Assembly (NCBI GenBank): GCA_946624575.1
Contig: CAMOSH010000011.1
Coordinates: forward strand, 1-43,886
Origin: an uncultured Verrucomicrobiota bacterium
GTDB lineage: Bacteria; Verrucomicrobiota; Kiritimatiellia; RFP12; UBA3636
Length of the DNA stretch: 43,886 nucleotides
Reading direction: 5' to 3'
Shown here: positions 1-7,671 of the stretch, one piece after another
How the letters are laid out: each line of letters opens with the position of its first letter
How positions within the stretch are numbered: position 1 is the stretch's first letter
Notes under the pieces: generated by a model
Told to the model about the DNA's origin: nothing
What the model saw: the letters and a program-made list of their open reading frames with translations, nothing else
Database searches by the model: none
Program-made: the position numbers and the translations under genes

Positions 1-2
1 TC

Positions 3-116
3 GGGCTGATGCGCCAGGTCGCCCCGCTGGCCCGGCGCGGCGGCCCGCGCCCGGTTGGGCGATGCGGGCTCTTCACCGCGACGCGGGTTCGCGATCCCTA
101 CCGGCTCACCGCCTAA
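3..116 (+). CDS. C-terminal end of an unidentified protein (partial)
   Basis: A reading frame enters from the left edge and stops at TAA 114-116. It gives about 37 residues ending in DPYRLTA. Composition is rich in Arg, Pro and Gly, as expected for coding DNA of this GC content. No domain can be recognised from so short a piece, and a second frame is also open here up to about position 200. The case for coding rests only on the clean stop just before the repeat-rich spacer. Confidence 0.25.
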   Translation, partial: GLMRQVAPLARRGGPRPVGRCGLFTATRVRDPYRLTA

Positions 117-462
117 TTGCGTGGCAGCCGCGGCGCTTTCATGTCCAGAGGCCTTTCAAGGGACAGACCTCGGCGGGCTTTGCCCAGTTGAAAGGTTGAA
201 AAGTTGAAAGGTTGATAAGTCTGATGCCGAATATCTGTGGATGGGATGTCGAATGGTCAAGTTGTTTTAGCCACAAAGAACGCAAAGAACACAAAGTTTC
301 TGGAAAATGGCGGCTTGTGGCATAGCCGCCAACGGCGGCGTCCGATGCCACGGCCACCATTTTCCTAGAGCTCCTTGCGTTCCGTTGCATGGACAGTTTC
401 TGGTCGGGACTAATGGGGACTAATGGGGACAGACCCCGCTGAACCCCGCGAAGGACGGCCGC
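117..462. repeat. Repeat-mosaic spacer
   Basis: I see no gene in this spacer. It holds several short repeats in a row: a GTTGAAAGGTTGAAAAG-type tract (185-215), a CCACAAAGAACGCAAAG tract (272-297), a long nested hairpin (302-365) and a doubled GGGACTAATG unit ending in GGGGACAGACCCC (407-436). The hairpin has outer arms GGAAAATGG/CCATTTTCC, middle arms GTGGCAT/ATGCCAC and inner arms GCCGCC/GGCGGC. The tract, hairpin and a following CTCCTTGCGTTCC segment resemble the layout of the inverted-repeat element at 43231-43430, including a shared CCATTTTCC. The 83-residue frame across it (139-390, minus) is repeat translation rather than a gene. Confidence 0.7.
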
Positions 463-3400
463 TCAGCGGACTACTTCGTAGAGGAATGTGGCCTCAGTCG
501 GATCGCGGGCGACATCGGCGACGAAGCGCAGAACGCCGTCCGCATACCGGCAGGGAATCTCGGCGCGCCGCGCGCCGGAGGAGGAGAGGGCAAAGACCCT
601 GAAAGGATTGTTCACAAATGGCAACTGTTCGTCTTGCGAACCCTTGGCGGTTGTGGACAATTCAATGTCCGCCTTTCCCGCGCGCATGAGATAGGGAAGG
701 TGGCCGGCTTCCTTGTTGATTCGCATCCCGGCGTCGGCGTATTCCGCGCCGGTGTTCTGCACGTCGGTGAGGTGCGTGACGAGGATGCGCGAAGAGGTCG
801 CCAGCGGTTCGCTGTCGAGCGACGTTGCGAAGACGGTCGCCGCCCCGCCGCCGATCTCCGCCCGCAGCACGCCCGCCGCATGTTCGCCGCCTTCGGCGAA
901 GATGCCGCAGGTGCGCGGCGTGGCCACAAGGAAGACTCCGTTTTCGCGGTCGATGGAAACACCGGACGATTTCCCGCACGCCGGCTCGAAGGCGCCAAGA
1001 CTCGTATTTTCGATTTGCGAACAAGGAAGATTTGTGGACCATCGTGAACCATTCTGTCGGATTTCCCCCAGCACCTCGTCGGCGGATTTGGCGAACGCTT
1101 CGTCGAAGTCGCCAGCGGAAAGGAACGGCTCGCCGGGGACGGCTCCCCCCGCCGCGCACCCGATCCTCGCCAGCCATGCGGCGGCGACCCAATCGACCCG
1201 CGCGCTCGCGCCGATGAGCGCGTCGGGCGTGGATAGCTTTTCCTCGGGCAGCGCGACGGCGTAGGCGGCTTCGAGCGGTTCGAGGTCGCGGCGCAGGAAG
1301 AGGCAGGCGCCCGCCCGCTCGGAGGCAAGTTTGAGCGGATCGAAGGCGACGTCGAAGTAGCCCGAAGGAAGCGTTCCCGGCTTGTGCGCCGCGTGGGTGT
1401 TGCCCGACCACTCGAAGCGCCAAATCCCCGCCCAGTCCTGGAGCGCCGCTTCCGCGCCGAATGCGATGCCGCCCACGCCGCGATGGCGCCCCGGACCGCA
1501 GAAGTCCCACTCGGACACCGTGAAGGGCTTGCCGAAGACACGCAGCGCCGACACCGCCGCCGCGCCCTGCGCCTCGCCCTTGAACGGGTTTTCGTTGTCG
1601 CACCAGCTCGGCCGCCGCCAGGCCTTTTCGAGAAACGCCGGATGATCGACGTAGCAGTGCGAATCGACGTAGTCGAGCGCTTCGCCGCGCACCTTCTGGA
1701 AGGCCGCCGTGCAGCCCCAGGCGTCGTTCATGTCGCTCATGAGGGCGCGGCACCCGATGTCGCGCAGGAACTCGCGCATCCGCGCGACGAACCGCGCCTC
1801 CACGTCGCGCAGGAAGAGCAGGTACGCGCGCCCGTGGCGGTTCTTCCCCAGGCCGTTGGGGATCGTCGCGGGGATGCCGTCCCACTCGCCTTCGGCTCGA
1901 TTGCCCACAAATCTCAAATGTTCATCATTGTTCACAAATCGCAAATGCAAATTCGTCTCACACGGCGTCACGGCGTCACGGAGATGGATATTGGCATTTG
2001 CGTCATTGAGGATTTGTGGACAATTGCCATTTGTGGACAATCCCTTCTTCGCGGCAAGCCACCCGGCCCATGCCTCCTGCCAGCCGGGACGGGCGGAGGC
2101 GCCTTCGTCGAGGTCGCCTTCGTTGACGAGGTTGATCCACGCAAGCGCCGGCTCTTCGGCGTAGCGGAGGCCGGTGTAGGCGTTCACGTGATTCAGCCAG
2201 TTGGACGCGAAGGCGACGTAGTTGGAGAAGACGCCCTCGTGGATCGGCGCGCATTTCTTCATGTCGGCCATCGAAAGGTCGCCGTCGCGGTCCACCCCGA
2301 CGGCGCGCCAGGCAATGCCCCGGTTCGTCCGCGAGACGAAGAGGTCGGTCGAGAGGTAGAGCCCCTCCTCGGAGCAGGCCGCGACGAGCGCGTCCATGCG
2401 GCGCATCATCGTTTCGTCGAGGCGCGTCGCGGCCGGATCGTCCTTCGCGACGCAGTAGCCGTCGTGGTGGTGGATGCGCACGGCGTTGTAGCCGACGCGC
2501 GCAAGCGTTTTCGCGAGGTCGCGGGCGTCGTCGAGGTCCTTCGGGAAGCACGCCCAGTAGCAGAGGTTCGCGCCGTAGAAGCGCTGCGGAACGCCGGGCA
2601 ACCCCTCGAACTCGAAGTGGTCGCCGCGCGCCACGACGCGGCCGAACGCGCCGCAGGGCTTGCCGGTCGGACGCATTCCGGAAAAGTCGAGCGCGCCGCT
2701 CTCCTCGATTTCGGCGCTGTCGTCGAGCGGGATCCAGTCCGGCCCCGCGGCAAGCGTGACGGGCGCCAGCGGCGGCGTTCGCCGCAGCGTCCCCGCGCCG
2801 GAGAGCGCGAAGGCGAGCCGCCGCGCGACGCCGCCCCGGTAGAGGAGCGCGGCGCGGTCGTCGGGCGGGAGGATGAGGCGCAGCGACATCGTGCGCCCGC
2901 CCCAATACTGGAGGAAGAGATCGACCGGCTCGCGGAAGGCGAAGGCGAGGCGCTTGCCGCCGTGTTTGTCGGCGAGTTCGAGGCGCGAGAGGTTCTGCCG
3001 CCGGATGTCGAACGGCTCGGCCGTGGCGGACGGGAGCGCGACCGCCTCGCCGTCGGCTAGGGCCGTGCCGCCGCCGTAGTCGGACATCCGCAGGTCGCCC
3101 ATGAGGCCGAACAGCTCCATGCGCACGTCGGTCTCCGGCGTGAAGAGCCACTCGGCTTCGACGCCTGGGAGCGCGGGCATCCTGCCCGCGGATGGGGCGA
3201 CGGCCCCCTCGCCGTCGCGCGACGACGGGGGCGTCGTCGCCACATCGCCGGGTTCTTCGGGGATGCGGCCTCCGGCCGCGTCATTCCACACCCGGAACTC
3301 TCCCTTGATCCTCGGCGCCCCTTCCGCCGCCATTGCGAACTCGCGCGTCCCGTCCTTGCGCTCCGTCATGCCGGAGGTCGCCATCATGCGCCACGGCGCG

Positions 3401-3567
3401 AGCGCGCCCTTGGCCGCCAGCGTGAGCCGCACGGGGGAATCGATTTCCAGCCGTCCGGCGAAAGACATCTCGACATCGGCCCTTGCCGCAACAGCCAGCG
3501 CGGCGAAGGCGACGCCTCTCGCCGCGACCGTTTGCGCGAACCGGCCGGAAAGTGTGAACCGCTTCAT
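463..3567 (-). CDS. Secreted clan GH-A-type glycoside hydrolase, invaded by in-frame repeats
   Basis: This 1034-residue protein starts at the ATG at 3567, which has GAGGA seven bases upstream. An in-frame upstream ATG lacks a ribosome site and would bury the signal peptide. Residues 1-30 form a signal peptide ending near AARA-DV. An N-terminal beta-rich region precedes a TIM-barrel region from about residue 330 (YGANLCYWACF, then VGYNAVRIHHHDGY). The likely acid/base is Glu483 in LVNEGDL and the likely nucleophile Glu686 in FTVSEWDF, the pair expected of GH5/GH39-like retaining enzymes. The tail (SSGARRAEIPCR to FLYEVVR) is a small domain seen again in the remnant at 7668-7900. The substrate is unknown. 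Residues about 108-134, 509-557, 838-853 and 969-987 are translated from genome repeats, yet the frame is kept. The gene is monocistronic, with its own promoter and 35-bp box. Confidence 0.85.
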   Translation of the reverse strand: MKRFTLSGRFAQTVAARGVAFAALAVAARADVEMSFAGRLEIDSPVRLTLAAKGALAPWRMMATSGMTERKDGTREFAMAAEGAPRIKGEFRVWNDAAGGRIPEEPGDVATTPPSSRDGEGAVAPSAGRMPALPGVEAEWLFTPETDVRMELFGLMGDLRMSDYGGGTALADGEAVALPSATAEPFDIRRQNLSRLELADKHGGKRLAFAFREPVDLFLQYWGGRTMSLRLILPPDDRAALLYRGGVARRLAFALSGAGTLRRTPPLAPVTLAAGPDWIPLDDSAEIEESGALDFSGMRPTGKPCGAFGRVVARGDHFEFEGLPGVPQRFYGANLCYWACFPKDLDDARDLAKTLARVGYNAVRIHHHDGYCVAKDDPAATRLDETMMRRMDALVAACSEEGLYLSTDLFVSRTNRGIAWRAVGVDRDGDLSMADMKKCAPIHEGVFSNYVAFASNWLNHVNAYTGLRYAEEPALAWINLVNEGDLDEGASARPGWQEAWAGWLAAKKGLSTNGNCPQILNDANANIHLRDAVTPCETNLHLRFVNNDEHLRFVGNRAEGEWDGIPATIPNGLGKNRHGRAYLLFLRDVEARFVARMREFLRDIGCRALMSDMNDAWGCTAAFQKVRGEALDYVDSHCYVDHPAFLEKAWRRPSWCDNENPFKGEAQGAAAVSALRVFGKPFTVSEWDFCGPGRHRGVGGIAFGAEAALQDWAGIWRFEWSGNTHAAHKPGTLPSGYFDVAFDPLKLASERAGACLFLRRDLEPLEAAYAVALPEEKLSTPDALIGASARVDWVAAAWLARIGCAAGGAVPGEPFLSAGDFDEAFAKSADEVLGEIRQNGSRWSTNLPCSQIENTSLGAFEPACGKSSGVSIDRENGVFLVATPRTCGIFAEGGEHAAGVLRAEIGGGAATVFATSLDSEPLATSSRILVTHLTDVQNTGAEYADAGMRINKEAGHLPYLMRAGKADIELSTTAKGSQDEQLPFVNNPFRVFALSSSGARRAEIPCRYADGVLRFVADVARDPTEATFLYEVVR
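607..663 (-). repeat. In-frame palindromic repeat insertion (copy 1)
   Basis: This tract carries ATTGTTCACAAAT at 607-619 and TTGTGGACAATTC at 651-663, members of the ATTTGTGRACAAT family. It encodes the linker QLPFVNN just before the C-terminal tail domain of the hydrolase. A similar TGTGGGCAAT sits at the equivalent place in the remnant gene near 7825. Confidence 0.65.
1009..1055 (-). repeat. In-frame palindromic repeat insertion (copy 2)
   Basis: CGATTTGCGAACAAG is followed by AGATTTGTGGACCATCG. It encodes about residues 838-853 of the hydrolase (SRWSTNLPCSQIEN). The same core words occur in the intergenic repeat at 43013-43030. Confidence 0.6.
1897..2043 (-). repeat. In-frame composite repeat insertion (copy 3)
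   Basis: About 147 bases within the catalytic half of the hydrolase are built of four ATTTGTGRACAAT-type words plus a central TCTCACACGGCGTCACGG. The central part matches the layout of TCTCACACAGAGGCACTGAG at 43256-43275. The stretch CATTGAG...GATTTGTGGACAATTG is shared with 43001-43031. It encodes residues about 509-557, including repeated HLRFV(N/G)N, only some 25 residues after the putative acid/base Glu483. Confidence 0.7.
3168..3245 (-). repeat. In-frame GC-rich palindromic repeat insertion (copy 4)
   Basis: Two palindromic pieces lie next to each other: GCGGGCATCCTGCCCGC, then GGGGCGACGGCCCCC followed by TCGCCGTCGC. They encode GEGAVAPSAGRMPALPG, an inserted-looking linker in the N-terminal region. 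The GCGGGC...GCCCGC type is, from memory, a common dispersed repeat in Verrucomicrobia-like genomes. Confidence 0.6.
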
Positions 3568-3596
3568 CGTGTGATCCTCGTCGTTTCGGAGCGGCA

Positions 3597-3625
3597 AGTC
3601 TAGGATATGGCCGTCCGCAAGGCAA
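3597..3625 (-). promoter_or_regulatory. Predicted sigma70-type promoter of the hydrolase gene
   Basis: On the minus strand TTGCCT (3625-3620) and TAGACT (3602-3597) are 17 bases apart. The start codon at 3567 is about 25 bases downstream of the expected start of transcription. The -35 element overlaps the inner edge of the 35-bp box. Confidence 0.5.
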
Positions 3626-3657
3626 TTGCGAAAACGGGACTTCAGATAACGTGACAT
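3623..3657 (-). promoter_or_regulatory. 35-bp conserved box A (candidate operator)
   Basis: The plus-strand pattern is CAATTGCGAA, three bases, GGGACTT, three bases, GAT, two bases, CG, one base, GACAT. It matches box B (13813-13847) at 27 of 35 positions with no gap. On the gene strand it contains two GTCNC words exactly 15 bases apart (GTCAC and GTCCC). It abuts the -35 element, the usual place for an activator. I infer a XylR/AraC-type site. Confidence 0.55.
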
Positions 3658-3721
3658 GACGGTTTCGACGCGCAGCCGACGTGTCCTCGGAGCGCGGACG
3701 ACCCGCCAGCGCTCTGGAAAC

Positions 3722-3739
3722 GTCGCGCTTCCGCGCGAC
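3722..3739 (-). terminator. Hairpin after the ATPase gene
   Basis: GTCGCGC, loop TTCC, GCGCGAC is a perfect seven-pair stem a few bases past the ATPase stop codon. No clear T-run follows on the minus strand (GTTTCC only), so termination is plausible but weak. Confidence 0.3.
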
Positions 3740-3742
3740 CGC

Positions 3743-5164
3743 CTAGACGTCCCGGAAGAGATCGTCCATCGTCACTTGCGACTGGACCATTCCGGAATGC
3801 CGGTTGGGACGAATCCCGTATGTCGTCACAAACGTGACATGGCACGCGCCCCGGAACCCGGTTCCGCGCGCAAATGCGGACACCTTGTTGCGCAGCCTCC
3901 CGGCTTCGTCCGCGTCGATTTCGTATTCGGCGGACGCGAATTTCATCTCGCAGAGGTTCGCAATGCGGTCGGCCCGCTCGATTACGAGGTCGATTTGCGC
4001 GCCTTTTCCTCCCTCTGAAGCGCGGCAGCGCCATTCGGACTCCGACGTCGACATTCCGGAAATGCCAAGCGCGCGCTTGATCTGCGCCGAGTGCTGCAGG
4101 CAAACGCGCTCAAACGCAAGGCCCTCCCATGTCGAACGCCCGCGATCGCCAATGAGGTGCGTCCATCTCTCCGGATCGCGTCCTGAATAGTCCTTGACGA
4201 AGGCGAAATGAAAAAGCGTCAGGTTGTCGATCAGCTGGAATACGGCGCCTTTCTTCACGTTTCCCGTTTCCGAGTATTTCCGGACGAAGCCGGAGATCTC
4301 CAGATTGTCGAGGCAGCGCGAAAAAACGCCTCCGGAAACGGAACCCTTTACGGCCGAGAGGATTTCTCCCCGCGTCAATCCCGCCTTTCTCGTGGCCAGC
4401 GCCGTGACGATGCCGACATAAGGCTCCGGGTTGGCGAAAATGGACTTGTAGAGCCTCGCGAACTCCTTTGCGAGCACGGCGTTCGGGGCGAAGAAAAGCC
4501 TGTCGATATTCTGGGAAAGGCCGCTTCCCCTTTCAAGGAGGCTCCAGTAATACGGAGCGCCGCCGAAAACCATGTAGGCGGTTACGATGTCCTTGCGGTC
4601 CATCGAAAACCCCTCCTCCTCCAGAAACCGCTCGCATTCGCCAAGCGTGAACGGCTCGAGATAGATCGTCCTGTTCGCGCGGTTGAAGAGCCCGCCCCGG
4701 TTTTGGAGTATTTTTTCCGACATCCACGAGGCCGCGCTTCCGCAAACAACCATCACGATGTCCTTTCTTGCGCTCGCCCAGCCGTTCCAGAACGCGGACA
4801 CGGCCTTGACGAAGCCGGAATTCCTGGTGTCCATCCACGGAAGTTCGTCGATGAATACGGTCTTTCGGGCGTCTCCGCTGGCGGAAAGCGCCTTTTTCAG
4901 CAGCTCGAACGCCTCCATCCAATCGGAGGGTCGTTCGCAGTCCTCGCGCCACTGGCTCTTCAGCGAACGCCAGAAGGAGCTGAGCTGCTCGGCGTAATCG
5001 CCGTCTTCAAGACCGGTGTGGGTGAACGTGAACCGGTAGTCGAACGCCTCCCTGACGAGGAACGTCTTCCCGACGCGCCTACGTCCATAAACGACAACAA
5101 GCCTCGATCTGTCGGCGGCGATGCACTCGCGGAGAATTTTCAATTCCCTTGTCCTGCCTACCAT
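3743..5164 (-). CDS. COG1672/DUF234-type ATPase with C-terminal nuclease-like domain
   Basis: This is a 473-residue protein. The start at 5164 is set by GGAGG seven bases upstream. A longer frame to 5272 would be translated from promoter repeats. Residues 1-230 form a STAND-like AAA ATPase: VGRTRELKIL at the start, Walker A GRRRVGKT at 27-34, Walker B KTVFIDELPWMD. The end (QIDLVIERADRIANLCEMKF) fits the D...ExK core of a PD-(D/E)XK fold, as expected for DUF234. These proteins are common, often multi-copy, in Bacteroidetes, archaea and PVC bacteria. Their role is unproven, and a link to mobile DNA or defence is only a guess. It stands alone behind its own promoters. A decayed start of a second family member lies about 290 bases upstream. 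Confidence 0.85.
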   Translation of the reverse strand: MVGRTRELKILRECIAADRSRLVVVYGRRRVGKTFLVREAFDYRFTFTHTGLEDGDYAEQLSSFWRSLKSQWREDCERPSDWMEAFELLKKALSASGDARKTVFIDELPWMDTRNSGFVKAVSAFWNGWASARKDIVMVVCGSAASWMSEKILQNRGGLFNRANRTIYLEPFTLGECERFLEEEGFSMDRKDIVTAYMVFGGAPYYWSLLERGSGLSQNIDRLFFAPNAVLAKEFARLYKSIFANPEPYVGIVTALATRKAGLTRGEILSAVKGSVSGGVFSRCLDNLEISGFVRKYSETGNVKKGAVFQLIDNLTLFHFAFVKDYSGRDPERWTHLIGDRGRSTWEGLAFERVCLQHSAQIKRALGISGMSTSESEWRCRASEGGKGAQIDLVIERADRIANLCEMKFASAEYEIDADEAGRLRNKVSAFARGTGFRGACHVTFVTTYGIRPNRHSGMVQSQVTMDDLFRDV

Positions 5165-5191
5165 GTTTGAACCTCCGTGGAAACGGCCATG

Positions 5192-5220
5192 ATCATACAA
5201 CCATGCCCCATATTTGGCAA
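5192..5220 (-). promoter_or_regulatory. Promoter P1 of the ATPase gene
   Basis: TTGCCA (5220-5215) and TATGAT (5197-5192) are separated by exactly 17 bases on the minus strand. The ribosome site GGAGG and start codon follow within 30 bases. Confidence 0.65.
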
Positions 5221-5243
5221 GAGTGAAGCCTTGATTTAGCCAA

Positions 5244-5272
5244 ATCATATATAAATTCACCGCATTTGGCAA
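5244..5272 (-). promoter_or_regulatory. Promoter P2 of the ATPase gene
   Basis: TTGCCA (5272-5267) and TATGAT (5249-5244) again have a 17-base spacer, exactly 52 bases upstream of P1. A third unit at 5296-5324 keeps TTGCCA, but its -10 has decayed to CCGGAT. Confidence 0.55.
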
Positions 5273-5455
5273 GATTGAAGCCTCAATTTAGCCAGATCCG
5301 GCTAACGGTCACCACATTTGGCAAGATTGAAGCCCCGCCCGGGCATGACCAAACATTGTCAGCGCCCTGGCGCTCCCGCCCGAGGACTTGGGTGCGCGCC
5401 CCCGCCTTTGCGCTGGCGCCGCCGCTCCCCGAACCGCCGCCGCCGCGCAAGTCGA

Positions 5456-5548
5456 TCATCGGCCGACGGGCTGCACAAGCGACGCGGCGGGACGCCTCCA
5501 AAGATCCCCCAGTTGCCTCAAATCCGATTCCCTGCCGAAAAAAGCCAT
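5456..5548 (-). pseudogene. Decayed N-terminus of a second ATPase
   Basis: From ATG 5548, preceded by GGAGGTG, the frame reads MAFFGRESDLRQLGDLW and ends after 30 residues at TGA 5456-5458. The GRExxLRQLxxLWRR pattern is the typical start of COG1672/ExsB-like ATPases, up to just before Walker A. Nothing downstream continues the domain, so this is a remnant. The rest of 5165-5643 holds the tandem promoters and two palindromes. I see no further gene there. Confidence 0.5.
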
Positions 5549-5600
5549 GATGAAACACACCTCCGTCTGGCATCAAGACTACCACACCCTCTTGGGAATT

Positions 5601-5638
5601 GATTTGACAGTCTTCAAATCGAGATTTTGAAATTTCAA
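5601..5638. promoter_or_regulatory. Two palindromes upstream of the ATPase remnant
   Basis: GATTTGA, six bases, TCAAATC (5601-5620) is a perfect inverted repeat. TTGAAATTTCAA (5627-5638) is a perfect 12-bp palindrome. They lie between the remnant and the duplicated hydrolase fragment and look like old operator sites. Their function is unknown. Confidence 0.35.
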
Positions 5639-5643
5639 GACAG

Positions 5644-5868
5644 TCATTTTCGCCCAAGGACGCGCTCCGTCATGCCGGAGGTCGTCATCGTCCGCCACGG
5701 CGCGAGCGCGCCCTTGGCCGCCAGCGCGAGCCGCACGGGGGAGTCGATTTCAAGCCGTCCGGCGAACGACATCTCGACATCGGCCTTTGCCGCAACGGCC
5801 AGCGCGGCGACGAGGATCGCGATGCACCCCATGTGCATCGAATCACCGAGAAGAAGTTTGTTGTTCAT
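5644..5868 (-). pseudogene. Truncated duplicate of the hydrolase N-terminus
   Basis: The frame encodes 74 residues: a short leader, a signal-like segment, then ADVEMSFAGRLEIDSPVRL and onward, nearly identical to residues 20-60 of the hydrolase at 463-3567. The DNA at 5665-5815 matches 3360-3510 at roughly 93% by eye, so the duplication is recent. The match breaks at SGMTER, after which the frame runs out (VLGRK). It lies 27 bases downstream of the beta-helix gene on the same strand and may still be transcribed and secreted as a small protein, though I see no strong ribosome site. Confidence 0.7.
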
Positions 5869-5895
5869 GGTTGTGTGTCCGCCTCATGGAAGGTT

Positions 5896-7671
5896 TCAAT
5901 CGTCCCACATGGCCGCATGGAGCGCATGTTCACCGCGTTCCTGCGGGGAAAGCCAGCACATTTCTCGCGGGGCAATGTCCCCACCCGGGCCGCCGTCGTA
6001 AAACGAGTTGCCGCGGAACCGGATGTTGGCCGAGCTTCCGACCAGCAGGTCCGAGCCGGGGATGTCCTTGAAGACATTGCGCTCGAAAAGAATGTCGCGC
6101 AGGAGGGGGACCGGCGACATATTGAGGCGTTCGTAGGAAGGCACTTCCATGTACGTTCCGGCGAAAATGGCCTGACTGGGGCGCAAGGCGCTTCCGGCTG
6201 CGTTCGGCGACTCGAACGCGCAATCGCGAACGACCATGTTCGACACGCCCGTTCCCTCGCACCACAGGTCGCGCGTCCAGCCGGTCGTGATCTTCAGGGC
6301 TTCGCACTCGTGGTGGTGGAAACGGCAACGCTCGATTGTGACGTCGGGACACTGCACGATGACGCCGCGCGCCCGGTTGTCGCGGAACACGCAGTCGCGG
6401 AGAATGACATTGCGCGTGTCGAACCGCCGGTTGGAAAGGACGAAGCCCTCGCCTTGCGGGGCCGGGACAGGGCCGTCGAAGACGATCTCGGCAAAACCGG
6501 GTCTTCCGGGCGCGGAACGGACTTCCGAAACGCGCTCGTCGAAACCGGTTTCCGCAAAATCGGATTCGTGAAACGCAAGGGTGTCACCGGCGCGGAGCGG
6601 GAATGCGCCCACGCCGTCGGCAAATCCGGCGGCGGAGTCCCGGACAAGCAGCGTCCCGGCGCCGGAGCCCGGGAGCGCGAACGCCGTCGTGTCGTGGAAG
6701 TTGGCGCAGTCGTCGCCACCGCAGGCCATTTCGCAGCCCGTGAGTTTGAAGCTGCCGCGCGAACGTTGGACGTGCAGATGGTCGGCCGTGCAGGAGATGA
6801 CGCGCCGTTCGTCGTCCGCCGGCGGCCGGACGGCAACGCCATTCATGTGGAAGCGTCGCCCTCCCGCGATGTGGAACGCGAATCCGGGGCAGCTCTCGAC
6901 GACGACGTTCTCCAGGAAAACATCCGCGCAGTTCTCGAACGTTAAGCCGCCGAGATCGTAGTAGTAGTGCTGGATACGGTACAGGTCTCCGCATCCGAAC
7001 TCCGGGCCTGGCGCCGCATGGACGCGCAGGAGATTGTCGGAGAGCCATTCCTTGCGGATGTGCGGACGCGGCGCGACGCCCCAGCTCATGTCGAAACCAC
7101 GGCCGTTGGACTTCCAGGCGACACCCGGCGCCCTCGCGGCACCATCCCACGGGCTCGCGTATGCGATGCGCACGTCTCGCCGGGGGAAACGGCGGTAGTG
7201 AACGAAGCGGAAATCCACGTGCCGGTCAGACGCATCCGCGACTTCCACGAGGGAGGCGAGCGGATCGCGCTCCCAGTCCCAATCGACAGAGAAGTCGCGC
7301 ATTTCGAGGCGGACGCAGTCCCGCGCCGTGAAATCGACGCCGCTTTCGCGGTGGAAGACGAACTTCGCCCCCGCACCGTCGAACACGAAATCGCTCAAGC
7401 CATCCAGCAGAATCCCGGATCCTCCTTCAAAGCGGTAAATTCCGCAGCCGAAGACGAGACGCGATGCCCCGCGTTCCCGGCATGCGGCAAGGGCGCGGTT
7501 CAACGGCTCCGTGTTGTCGGGGCTTTCCGGCAAGACGCCGAAGGCGGACGCATCGAGCACGGGTCCGTTTGCGTCCGGGCGGGCCACCTCGAAATCCGTC
7601 GCGCCGGCCGGATCGGCCCGTTTCCTGCCATCCGTGAATAGGAGAATGCGGTCTTCAGGAAGGAATGTCAT
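5896..7671 (-). CDS. Right-handed beta-helix protein, GH110-like (alpha-1,3-galactosidase-like)
   Basis: This 591-residue protein has many short turns of the form xxVxxDCxFxxNRARGVxxQ, typical of a parallel beta-helix. The central segment TADHLHVQRSRGSFKLTGC followed by GGDDCANFHDT (Asp320-Asp321) resembles the core of GH110 alpha-galactosidases, where the ...DHLH...C...HDDAINVHGT pattern carries the paired catalytic aspartates. GH110 removes alpha-1,3-galactose, for example from blood-group B or plant and algal glycans. No signal peptide is evident at this start. The ATG overlaps the stop of the preceding remnant (ATGA), so it is translationally coupled. It is the last intact gene of the operon that begins at 13706. 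The family call is from motif memory; another beta-helix hydrolase is possible. Confidence 0.7.
   Translation of the reverse strand: MTFLPEDRILLFTDGRKRADPAGATDFEVARPDANGPVLDASAFGVLPESPDNTEPLNRALAACRERGASRLVFGCGIYRFEGGSGILLDGLSDFVFDGAGAKFVFHRESGVDFTARDCVRLEMRDFSVDWDWERDPLASLVEVADASDRHVDFRFVHYRRFPRRDVRIAYASPWDGAARAPGVAWKSNGRGFDMSWGVAPRPHIRKEWLSDNLLRVHAAPGPEFGCGDLYRIQHYYYDLGGLTFENCADVFLENVVVESCPGFAFHIAGGRRFHMNGVAVRPPADDERRVISCTADHLHVQRSRGSFKLTGCEMACGGDDCANFHDTTAFALPGSGAGTLLVRDSAAGFADGVGAFPLRAGDTLAFHESDFAETGFDERVSEVRSAPGRPGFAEIVFDGPVPAPQGEGFVLSNRRFDTRNVILRDCVFRDNRARGVIVQCPDVTIERCRFHHHECEALKITTGWTRDLWCEGTGVSNMVVRDCAFESPNAAGSALRPSQAIFAGTYMEVPSYERLNMSPVPLLRDILFERNVFKDIPGSDLLVGSSANIRFRGNSFYDGGPGGDIAPREMCWLSPQERGEHALHAAMWDD

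Larger units (their letters stand above)
5163..5345. repeat. 52-bp-period tandem repeat containing the promoters
   Basis: The word TGGCAAGA(G/T)TGAAGCC recurs at 5215, 5267 and 5319, a strict 52-bp period. The full units 5215-5266 and 5267-5318 agree at roughly three quarters of positions. Flanking partial units reach into the ribosome-site region and into 5319-5345. TTTAGCCA follows the word in the first two units. Confidence 0.7.

Noticed and set aside
1384-3060. A 558-residue plus-strand frame inside the hydrolase gene
   Set aside because: It is the complement of a gene with a signal peptide, catalytic motifs and promoter. The product is Arg/Ala/Val-rich without domains.
5163-5345. Small repeated peptides (WLNQGFTLAKYG-like) encoded by the 52-bp units
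   Set aside because: The frame is an upstream extension of the ATPase gene without a ribosome site. The conserved bases are the promoter hexamers.
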